Below are positions 1-10,408 of a stretch of 64,000 nucleotides of DNA, piece after piece. Each line of letters opens with the position of its first letter. The first letter of the stretch is position 1. The DNA comes from Prorocentrum cordatum. Taxonomy: Eukaryota; Sar; Dinophyceae; Prorocentrales; Prorocentraceae. The notes beneath the pieces are model-generated. The model saw only the letters and a list, made by a program, of their open reading frames with translations. It was not told the DNA's origin and did not search any database. The DNA lies in contig CAUYUJ010017660.1 in NCBI GenBank assembly GCA_963575745.1, positions 75,001-139,000 of the forward strand, read 5' to 3'. A program made the translations under genes and the position numbers.

Positions 1-148
1 CCTCAACCACCATCACCACCACCACCATCATCACCATCAGCAACAGCATCATCATAATCATCATCATCATCATCAAAATCATCATCATCGCCATCATCAT
101 CATCAGCATCAGCATCAGCATCGTCATCGTCATCGTCATCGTCATTGT
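1..148. repeat. CAC/ATC/CGT trinucleotide tract
   Basis: Low-complexity sequence of CAC, CAT/ATC and finally CGT triplets reaches the left edge of the window. No coding is supported here. Confidence 0.8.
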
Positions 149-235
149 CTTGACAGCCGTCTTTGGTTCAGGACGTGCTTCCCACATTGCAATCTTTCCG
201 ACGGAACCGGCCGTTCCTCCGCGGTCTACATTGCA

Positions 236-3200
236 ATGGCCCTCCCCTGGCCCTATCCTTACCGGCCTGCAGCCTCGGCTTCTCGCGGTGCTTCTCAGCC
301 TGCGGAGGAAGACCGACACACGCCTGCGGCCGCGCCTGCTCGCGGTGCTCCTCAGCCTGCGTCTTTTACGGTCGCCTCTTTTAACTTCGGGTTCGAGCAG
401 AGCATGATGATGGGGAAGAACTCCAAGACTCACTGCTCCAACTTCGGGCGGATTTGCGCCAAGATAGTCGAGGAAGTCGATGCTGACCTTTTCTTTGGGT
501 GCGAGGTCGGTGCGTTTCGTCAAGGCCTGAGTCGAGCATCCATCAACGTGAAAGACATCCTGACCAAGCCGTTCGGCGACAGCATCGGCTTCTGCGAGGT
601 CGCCAACTACTTGAGCCTATGGGGCTTCGGCGGTGCTTCTCAGCCTGCTGACGTGTCCCTGCGCGAGGACACATGCATCTACCACGTCCCCATCGCGCGA
701 CAAGTGGACGCAGTGATCTCACGGTTCAATGTGCAGACAGGAGGCCATGACAAAGTTCACGTGGTCGTCGAGAAGCATGCGCGGGCAGCCGCAGAGAACC
801 GGATGCCTGCAATCGGCGCTGCAGCGTACCGGGGCCTCCCGCTCACAGGAGCCTTTCAGTCTACGTTTCCAAGCTACCGCCAGCGAACTAGCTTCGGGCA
901 GCTAGGTGGCGCTCCTCAGCCTGCCATGGCAGCCAGCCATGCTAGCCTCTTCCAGACGAACGAGGATGGAGCGATTCAGGAAGTCCTCAAGCCCGATGGC
1001 TCGCCAGCTTCGGTCGAGGAGATTACCGCAGATGCGGAGGCTTGGGCGGTAGCGTTTAGCCATGACTTCTTTTGCAACATCTGCTCCAACCACGAGCACG
1101 ACTGCACCGAGACGTGCGTCAAGTACGTCAAGAAGAAGCTCGAGGCCAAAGAGAGTCTGCGCTCGAACAGAACCCCGTCGTGCCGCTTCTGGTTCTTTCG
1201 CATCCAGCAGCTATGTCTAGCAGGCCGCACCAAGCGAGTGCGTCGGCGCGGCAAGCCTTTGGTCCGGACTCCGTTCATCGACTTCTCTGATGACCGCAAC
1301 CAGCGGTGCCGCTGCCAGGTCAAACGCGACCAGCCGTTCAGGAGCTCCAGCAACGACGTCTCTCAAGTGACCAGCCGGTGCAACGTGGATTTCCAGTTCT
1401 TGATGTGCGCGCCTGACGAGTCTGCCGAGGCAGCAAAAGTGCTTCAGCCTGGTGGTGCTCCTCAGCCTGCCCAGGACGGGCTGCCTGCGGCCGCCCCAGC
1501 TCAGCTGGCCAAGCGCAGAAGGCTTACCAAGAAAACGGCCAGCATGAAGAACCCAGAGTCGGCAATCGCATTGCGCTCATCCAAACAACTCGGCGGCCGC
1601 AAAAAGTGGCTCTACGGTTGTGGCTCCTTGCATCCGACAGATGCATCTGTCGTGGGGAGCTTCCAAGCTGCTTTCCAGAAGGCTTTCTCCATGGACTTCT
1701 ACATCACGAAGTACCAGGGCAAGATGATGGAGTCCATGGCGCCGCTCTTCCAGTCTATGCTCACCGGCATGCAGCGTCTGGAGCAGCGGGAGAGGGGCGA
1801 GAAGGAGGAGGAAGCCCGGAAGGTGCTCAGTGAGGGCGGCGCTGATGGCGAGGACCAGACGCTGGCCGAACGGGGCCGGACGCGCGAGGATCTCGCTCGC
1901 CGCGCTCGGCGGGTCTGTATCCGCCTGGCGTCGATGGCGAACCGGTGCTTCTGGCTCTCCACGACGGAGGTGGCCGTGCACATCCTCGCAGGCGGCGACT
2001 GCCTCCAGTCGCGCCACAATGTGCGGCTCTTCACGAGACAACTACAGTGGGCCTGCCAGCAGTGCAAACGCTTGCTAAACCATGAAGGTTCGGGCGACGA
2101 GACGCATAATGATCAGGTGCCAGTACAAGCAGTCCGCATCCAGATCCCTGACGCCGACAACGAGGAGGAGGACGCAGCAGGTGACACCAGCGGTGCTCCT
2201 CAGCCTCCTGGAGACACCCCTGCTGGTGATGAGCAAGGTGGCGGTGCGGAGTGCGAGGACATGCACGTGTGCACCACCAGCACGAACACGGCCGACGACT
2301 ACGCCCACAGAGGCCCTCGCCTGCAGACCATGCCGTACTGCGTCTACAGGATGTACGTCCGGCGAGTCCCGAAGCCGAGCCGGGTCAAAGCTTCTGGACC
2401 GCGATTCTTCGCCTTCGAGAACCATTGCGTCATGGCTCAGCGGTGCATGCAGGAGGTCCAGTTGACGCGGAGTGACGCCCCCGCCATCGATGGCTTCCAG
2501 TGCCCGACCTGGGCACAGGACCCCGAGCAGAACTCGCTCTTCAAGGCCCTCCTCTTCACGCCTTGGGCGTGCGAGTGTCCCCTGTCTTGTGGCTGCGTTA
2601 CTCAGTACAGTCATATGCTGAGGAACTGCGACTGCCCCGCCGTGCGCCCATACTCGTTCGAGCGGGCGTGGCGGCTTCGGTGCGCGGAGATCCACGTGTT
2701 CGCAGCGCGCGCAGACTCCAGGAGCCGCCTGGCCCGCAAGAGGCTCGTGCTCGCGGACACGACCCTCTTCTCCGAGCTGAAAGAGCCCCGGGCGAACCTC
2801 GAGGAGGGCGAGCTGGTGCTCCTCAGCCTAGCGCACTTCGCAAGGTCCCAGCTGGCGCGGCGCATGCCAGCGGAGGCGGCACGGCGCATCCTCGCCTTCA
2901 GTGACCACCGCTGCCGGTGGCACGAGGAACAGTGCACCCTGGCGGAGTTCTGCGCGCACGTGGCGCGAGACGTGCTGGCGCACGTGGACCTCGCGGCGGA
3001 GGCGCGGGTTAAGCCTCGGCCAGCAGCGACTGCACACCTCGAGGCGGATGAGGACTCCGCGAGCGATGCCGAAGGGCTCAAGGGGCGAGTCCCGCTGGAG
3101 CTCGTTGACGTGGGTGGAGGCGGCGGCAGCGACGTAGAGGAGGACGTGGAGGACGCCGCGATTACCGAGATCTCCCGGTTTCCGCTGCGGGACCACGTCA

Positions 3201-5361
3201 GAGCAACCGAGCTGGCCCTACAGCAAGACCAACTGCAGCGCTTGGACCAGAAGGGCCGCCTCAGCTACGCCGATAAGCAGTTGAAGAACCTCGACCGAGC
3301 GTACAGCGGCATGCTGCAGCCCAGCTTTGCACTGCCAGCCAGCAGCGGCGCGCGGGAACATCAGGGCACGCGGCTGGACGAGACCTTTTCTGACATGCTC
3401 GCCCTACAGCGGCAAAGCATTGCGCTCCAAAAGAAGCAGGCGAGCCCGGATGGAGAGACCTTGCCCGAGGCTGCGGACGACTGGCTACCCAGCGGTGCTC
3501 CTCAGCCTGCTGCCGAGGACGCGCAGCCGGAGCTCGTGCCGCAGCTCTTGGCCATGCAGGGCCCGGCGGCTGTTGCGTGGAAGCTTGTCAATGATGCCGA
3601 GTGCACGGAGGAGCAGATTGACGCGGTGGCGTTGTTCGCGCTGTCCCTGCAGAAACGCTTTGACGGCAGACCAGACAAGACAACGCATCTGCTTCCCGTG
3701 GTATCCGCGACAGGCAACCACAGAGCGATTTGGCTCGGGGAGGCGGTGTCGGCAAGACGCGCACCCTCTCCAAAGTGGTGGAGCCGACGGCCATCACTTA
3801 CTTCGGCGAGCAGGGGTACCTCGGCAAAGCTCAGTCCAACCACGCGGCGCACAACCTCGGCCCGCGCGGCAGGACAATGCATTCCTCCAATGGGCTGCTC
3901 ATGTCGGACTCCCTGCAGACCGCCAGGCTGCGCTTGACGCCGCAGACGCAGAAAAAGCTGGACCGCCTCACAGGCACACTCGGCGTCGACGTGATCGGTG
4001 AGCTGGGTGCTGTGCCGGGGCCTTTGCTGCATGCCGATGCACTGCGCACGACCTACGGCAGGGCGTTGCGCTACAACCTCGACCCCACGAAGTGCATGCG
4101 CCTGCAGGAGACGTGGGGGCGCATGGCCGTGAAGATCTTGTGCGGGGACTTCTACCAGTTGCCGCCGGTCCCCGCCAGCGCCTCCCTGCTGGCGCCTCAC
4201 ACGGGCCAGTCCTACGAACACCAACAGGGTAGGAAGTTGCTCGCCGACTTCGACTACGTCATCGATTTCGTGCAGATGCAGCGCTTTACAGACCCGTTGC
4301 AACTCGAGGTTCTCCACGCCATGAGAACTCCAGGCAGAAAAATGATTTCTGACGAGAGCTGGCAGGCGATAGTCAAAACAGAGGTCGTTAGCCCTAGCGG
4401 TGCTGGTCAGCCTGCTGCCAGCAGCAGCGAAGCCGCTCAGCCACCTCAATGGGACCCTCGGTTGCGTGCAGCACGAGGCTGGTACGAGTCGGCCTATGAG
4501 TGGCGCATCGTCTCTTACGCCATGCATGCACAGGCCAAGCTTGATGCGCACGATGCTGGCCAGCTGCTCTTTTACGTCCCAGCAATCGACAGACCAGCTG
4601 CGCGCCTCGCGAAGCCTGATTTCGACGAGATGCGCGCGGAGCCCAACATCGGCGCTACCGCAAAAATGCCGGGGCTGCTGCCGCTCTTCGTTGGCATGGA
4701 GGTCATCCTGACAGAATCCGTCTTGCCGCCGAAGTATGTCCGTGGCGCGCCAGGCAAAGTGGTAGGCATAGAGCTGCACGCTCTGGAGCCTCCGGTGGAG
4801 GGCCGCCCGTCCATTGTCTCGGACGGTGTGGTCGTGCTCTACTACATGCCAAAGGCCGTCTATGTCAAGATCGATGACAGCGATGAACTTTTCTTGAAGG
4901 CCGCGCCGGTGACAGCTGGCAGTGCTTCTCAGCCTGCCGGCCCCGACCTGCGCGGAGTGCTCGCGATCACCCCGCAGGCGCGCCCCTGGAAGTTCAAAGC
5001 GAAGACAGGTGGCCCGGCCATCGCGGTGTCCAGGACGCAGTTGACCGTGCTGCCCAAGAAGCAGGGGACTCTGCATGGCGTCCAGGGCAAGACGACGGAC
5101 CCAGGCTTCATCGTGCACTGGACGTTTCCGCCAGGACTCAAGAAGGAGTCCATTTGGCTTGCCTACTACGTCAGCCTGTCGCGCCCCAGAAGCTTCAACC
5201 AACTCTTGAGCCACGGCTTGCCTGACCGGAGCATCATCGAATCCGGCCCCCCGGAACAGATCGCCAAGGCCTTCGCCGAGCTCTTCACGGACAAGATTGC
5301 CGCGACGAAGATCGCTTGCGCGAAGGCCCGACAGCAACTGGGATGGCCTGCGCGAGCTTGA
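236..5361 (+). CDS. Pif1-like SF1B DNA helicase with N-terminal extension, one frameshift
   Basis: Pif1-family helicases unwind DNA 5'-3' using ATP. The C-terminal part shows Walker A GGGVGKT (about 3740-3760), motif [12 protein letters not shown] (4144-4170), a motif V-like LHGVQGKT (5071-5094) and the motif VI arginine region YVSLSRPR (about 5167-5190). The motif II position reads DVIGELGAV, so the usual DE pair is altered. The N-terminal part is open from 236; about residues 44-92 (ASFNFGF, then [12 protein letters not shown]) recall an endonuclease/exonuclease/phosphatase fold, which is inference. A Cys-rich segment lies near residues 780-810. The frame changes at the G-run 3737-3740: one more G would join the upstream frame (236 to about 3737) to the helicase frame (to the TGA at 5359-5361) right at Walker A. 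Gly-Ala-Pro/Ser-Gln-Pro-Ala repeats interrupt the protein. The start is uncertain, because the first 40 residues are mostly repeat. A helicase from a Helitron-like transposon is possible, but no Rep domain is seen. Confidence 0.75.
287..4937 (+). repeat. Dispersed 17-bp repeat inside the helicase gene
   Basis: Consensus GGTGCTYCTCAGCCTGC. Copies lie at 287-303, 344-360, 632-648, 908-924, 1454-1470, 2192-2208, 3494-3510, 4399-4415 and 4921-4937, each with 0-2 changes. All nine are in the gene's reading phase (codon 1 of GGT) on both sides of the frameshift, so each reads Gly/Ser-Ala-Pro/Ser/Gly-Gln-Pro-Ala/Pro. A weaker match at 2815-2831 is out of phase and may be chance. Confidence 0.85.
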
Positions 5362-5391
5362 GGAGCCATGAGATGCAGCTTGCGTTGTGGC

Positions 5392-5595
5392 GGTGCTGTT
5401 CAGTCTGTCCGTCTGCATTCGTGTGGTGCTTCTCAGCCTGCATGCGCGTGGTGCTTCTCAGCCTGCGCTCGTGTGCAGCTGTGCGCGGTGAGCCTGCACG
5501 TGTCGTGCAATGCTTTTCAGCCTGCGCGTGTCTGCAATGCTTTTCAGCCTGCACGCTTTGCAGCTTCTCCGCTTCGCACGCCGCTCCTCAGCGCG
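5392..5595 (+). repeat. Non-coding cluster of the same 17-bp repeat
   Basis: Just after the helicase stop codon the repeat recurs at 5392-5408 (degenerate), 5425-5441, 5450-5466, 5509-5525 and 5536-5552, with a partial copy near 5580. Spacing is 25-60 bp. The motif is therefore not confined to the protein and behaves as a DNA element. Confidence 0.8.
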
Positions 5596-5666
5596 GTCCT
5601 CTGAAAAAAGGACAGTCATCATCTCATCGTCGCACTCATCATCGCACTCATCATCATCATTCATTG

Positions 5667-6105
5667 CCAGCGTTGATAGCAGTGTCTCGTTTTTACACGA
5701 CTCCCACTATTGATAGCAGTGTCTCGTTTTGACACACTTCCAGCGTTGATAGCAGCGTCTCCTTTTTACACGACTGCCAGAATTCACAGCAAAGTTTCGT
5801 TTTGACACCGTGCGAGCGTTGATAGCAGTGTCTCCTTTTTTACACGACTGCCACTATTGATAGCAGTGTCTCGGTGTGACACACTTCCAGCGTTGATAGC
5901 AGTGTCTCCTTTTTACAGGACTCCCAAAATTCATGGCAGAGTTTCGTTTGGAAACACTTCCAGCGTTGATAGCAGCGTCTCCATCTTACACGACTCTCCC
6001 CATTCATAGCAGTGACTCGTTTTGACACACTCCCAGCGTTGATAGCAGTGTCTCCTCTTTACGCGACTCCCAATATTCATAGCAAAGTTTCGTTTTTTCA
6101 CTCGT
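5667..6105 (+). repeat. Dimeric tandem array (A/B monomers of about 37 and 36 bp)
   Basis: Twelve monomers strictly alternate. Type A contains CCAGCGTTGATAGCAGTGTC and ends in a T-run plus ACACGACT. Type B begins CCANNATTCATAGCA and ends in GACACACTT. This gives six dimers of about 73 bp. The array follows a CAT/ATC tract. Confidence 0.85.
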
Positions 6106-8400
6106 TTTTCCAGCCAACTACAACTACTACTTCACTGTTACCACTGTTTCATCTCTCCTGCTCTTATTGCTACTACTACTGTGACTGTTACTGCTGCTGC
6201 ATGCCTCCAGCTATGCTTCTACATATCGATGTTAGGTTGCTTTGCCGGGATCATTTGACGACCTCGTCGGGTATTTCCGAGTCCCCTGTACCCAGGTCTT
6301 ACGTCCCCCTGATTCTCGCGCTGCAGGGCCATCGCCGAGGCGGCGTGTCAGGGGCGCGCCGTGCGAGGAGGCGACGGGGCGAGGGAACGGCGCCCCTGGG
6401 CAGTGTGCAGCCGAACCTACTGGGCGCGAGCGGTCGGCAGCCAGACCATCTCTCGGTCCTGTGGACTCTCGCTCCTGGGCCGTCGGCTGTCCGGCGCGCT
6501 GCCCCCTCGGCCGACGTCGCCCAGGCGTGATCCTGGTCTGCGGCCGCCGCGAGGTCGGGGGCGGCGAGAAGGAGGGCGACGACTGGTGGCTGGAGCTCCA
6601 CGCGCTGCTCTCGCTCGCCATGCTCCACGAGGACCTCCTGCTCATGCGGGCGCCGCGCGTAGTGTTCTTCCTGGCGGGGCCGCCGCGGGGCTTGCGGGCG
6701 CAGCTGGGGCAGTTTGCGGCGCGCGCGAAGCGGCGCAGGAGGGGGGCGGCGGCCCTCGCCCCTCGCCAGGGAGCTCGGCTTCATTAAATTTATCCGCGAG
6801 GCCTGACCTGAGAGGCGTCCCGCCCGAGCCGCGCCTTCTCTTGGCTGTCCGATTGTTTGGCCTCGCGCCGCGGGCGGCCCGCGCGCGTCGCTGGGGCCCC
6901 CGCTGCCGCCTGCCGCCGGGCACCGCTGCGGCCCCGCCTCCGACGGCCCCTGCGGCCCCCGGGCGATCGGGGCCTGGCTATCGGCCGGCGGCGGCGCGGC
7001 CGCAGCCTTGTGTACGAGCCGATCCTCTACAGCTGATCTGCTACAAAAAAATAATGTAGCTCTAAAGTAACTATGGCGGGCACCCCTTCGACTTCGTTGA
7101 AAGTGACCACACATTTAATTTGTCAAAGCAAATTGCGATTCGCAGCGTTGCAAGAAAAAGCTTGGACGCCCGCGCGATAACAAAGCAAGGGTCGAAAGAC
7201 CCGCAGAGCAGCAGGCTGGCGCGCGCAATGTATCAAGCATGGCGCATTCCCAGAGGGCGCAAACACCCGCAGACCACGCCGAATCGCGGCCGCGCAACGA
7301 CATGACTCGGCAACGCCACGCAGGCACACAATTGCCAAACATTTACACAGTTACGCCGCCGCCCGCCGCCAAAACAACGGCGGACCGACCATCGCGCCGT
7401 CGCGCGGCGAGCGGCCTGTTCTGATGACGCGCCGTCGACACGCGTACAATGCAGATATCCGCCACGCCAACGTCGGCGCGACTAGCGCGCGCAGGCGCCC
7501 CAAACCATTGGCGGGCGCAGCATTGGAAAACAGCGCTGATGGCCAAGACTGGCGCGAGTCATCGCGCGGCCGCCGCCCCAGCAACAGCGCCTCGCAAAAC
7601 AATGCGAGCACCCATGACGGAGCTCAAACAACCCGCCGCGCGCGCGAACGGCCCAACCCACAGCGCCCCTCATCAATGGGGCCCGCGGGGCCCCTTGGTC
7701 GCACAAAGACTGTTGTTGGTCTAAGCTCGCGTGCTGCACGCAAACTGCCGCACGGGCGCGACGCCAGAACGCCCAACAACACATGTTGCGGGCGTTTGCG
7801 CGCGCGCCGAGCGGCGCGCGCACGACGGTGCAAGTGCAGCATTCAGGAGGAGCTTAAGCCGAAATGCACGGGCAAGCTTGAGCCAAACAACTTCGACCTG
7901 AGCCAGTTGGTTGTCAACCTTCGTTTACTCTTAAGTGCTAGGGTTGCGCGCTTACTGTGTCTTGCCGAGTCTGCGGGGGGGGGGCGGCACGAGCGCGAAA
8001 GCGCTTATGATATATTGGTGTTTTCACCTCGTGCGCACACCGCGGGGCATCCTCCCCTGTCACTGCCATCGCGATCGGGCCAGCAGAGCGGGCGCTGCAG
8101 TCAGGAACGGGCTCTCTGGGGGCTGGGAGGGCAATCGAATCTCCAGCCCCAAGGCCGATCGCAGCGCCGAAAAGCCTAAACTCTGTAATGTGAGATGTTG
8201 CTTCTTATCAGTGTTGTGTTTCTACTGTTAGATAACAAACGTTAGCAATTCTCTCTCATTACTCAGCGTGGTCTGAGCCCAAGCGGCTGGGCCAACGGCC
8301 CCACGATTAATGACAATCGGGCCGCGGGCGGAAGCAGGCGGCCTCGGCGCCTGCCCGAAAAGGCTGGCGAACTCCAGCACTACCACCATCAATCATATCA
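6106..8400. other. Intergenic GC-rich region, no supported gene
   Basis: Between the satellite and the next gene the sequence is GC-rich and several frames stay open by composition. About 6540-6787 (+) has a coherent stretch (WWLELHALLSLAMLHEDLL, then a basic tail) that may be a decayed coding fragment, but I cannot assign it. A dispersed repeat copy sits at 7008-7086. The rest shows CG-rich low-complexity sequence only. Confidence 0.6.
7008..7086 (+). repeat. Dispersed repeat, copy 1 (inverted copy at 28861-28940)
   Basis: This 79-bp segment contains GATCCTCTACAGCTG, an A-run, GTAGCTCTAAAGTAAC and GGCGGGCACCC. It matches the reverse complement of 28861-28940 at roughly 80-85% over its length. 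Confidence 0.8.
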
Positions 8401-8408
8401 TATATCTC

Positions 8409-10377
8409 CTAGGGGCCCTCGATGATCTGCGCAACGTGCGGCGCCAGCTCGTCCCAGATCTCCTCCTCCCACTTCTTCTGCAGCGGGTTGAGCCACTGGC
8501 GCAGCTCCAGCAGTTCTGCCCTGATCTTCTTCGGGAGCTGGGTCTGATCCTTCTCGGTCCTCATGGCCGTGAGAAGCAACGCCTCACACTTGCAAGCTTT
8601 GGCGTGGTGCAGGGTCGTATCGATCGTCTCGAAGATCGGGAGGTCACTCGCATGCATGTTGCCAGCGGCCTTACAGGCATCCAGAAGCGTGACCTTCTCC
8701 TCACGGGTAGGCGAAAACAAAAACCAGCATATCATGGCAGTGGGTCGGTATGTTAGGTAGCCATTCTGTAAGCATGGATTCTGTGATGGGCCCTGCGGTT
8801 CCCCGTAGTTACGTCAACAGCTTGACCAAACGATCGGGGCAACAACGGTTTAAAATCGTTCCAGCCCCGGCATTACCGACCCCGCCACTTCTACCCCACA
8901 AGTCTCCTTCTCAAGCTGCTTGTAGGTAGCCGCGTGGGCCGACATCTTCTTGAGGGGGAGCAGCTCCGCGGCCTTCCCTCCAGCAGCTCCTCCAGAGGGG
9001 GCTTGCCAAGCCCGTCGTACCATGGGAGGTCGCCGTCGCCGCCCTTGGACGTAGGACCAAAGATGCGCAACCTCTCATTGATCTTATATGTGAAACTCTG
9101 GATCCGATATTCGTGGCCCTTCTGGGCCAAAATCTGCATGTCGTTGACGTGCGCGTGGGCCACCTTGAATATTTTGTCCGATACCGCATTCTTGGGCAGG
9201 CCCTTAGAAGCCCGATCGAGCGCCAAGCGAGCGCGCCCAAGAGCCAACATCGCATCGAAAACTGCAAGGGTTGTCGTATCTGGGTCATTGCCGTCAGCGC
9301 CCGTCTGCACGAAGGCCCCGTGCTTGAGGATCACGGAGTGCAAAGCTTGGTGCAGCTGGTTGACCTTTGCCCAATTGACCACCTGATCAAAAGCTCTCGA
9401 AGTGGAAACCTTATCGACGCAGACCTGCACCTCGTTAAAGCCGTCGCCGCCAATTGTAGCCTCGGGGAGGGCCAGCAGGAACGGCTTGAAACCCGACATC
9501 TTCTGCTTGAGCTCATCTGGGACTTCGCTGACCGCCCCGAGCCCCTCCACGGAGGCCGTCAACTTCACGATCGAAGGTTTCGAAACAGAAATGCCGCCCT
9601 CCGCCGTCGCACCCGCCACTGCGTCCTCAGCGGATAAGTCTTTCACAAATGGCACATTGATGATGGCATCGATTGAGGCGGTCACTTCCGCCACCTTCTC
9701 AGAGCTTGAAATACCACGGATTCTTAAGGCAACCCCCTCTTGAAGCACTACGTAATCTCCGTTGCTAGGCCACACCAGGGAAGCCTCGCCAATCATCTTC
9801 TGCGCGTTGTTGAATTGCACGCTGGTGGTAGCAGAGTTCCCCAATGCGGCCTTGACGCGACCTCTCACGGCGACGCCCAGCTTATCAGAGACGCCGTCCA
9901 AGCATGTCGGGAAAGGTGCAATCTGCGACCACTTGCCCAGCTGCGCCATCATGCAGGTGAGGGCGTCCGTAGCGCCATCATGTCCACACTGAAACTGGCT
10001 GAGTTCCTTCTCCATCTGGCTGATCTTGTCACCGTGGTCGTCAATGAATTGACCCATCAGCATCGCGTTGTCCATCAGCCCATGCCGATGATCTGACTTG
10101 TCGAGGGCGCAGCCGACCTTAGTCACGATGTTCTTGGAGATGCCCTTGCTGGCCTTCTGAAACGTTGCCAGCGAGGTCTCATGGGTGGGGGTCCAACGCA
10201 CGAGCTGGAACATTGCAAAACTGGATTGCAGGCGGTCCACGCCCTTCCCAGGAAGATACTGGGGAGGGCATGGTGACGTAAAATAATGTGGAGGGGAAGG
10301 GTCTTCGTCTGGCGTTCATGCCAGCGCATGGGGGGGCCCATTCGAGCGGTGCCCGAATGAGTTGTTCACGCGACGAC

Positions 10378-10408
<31 letters not shown>

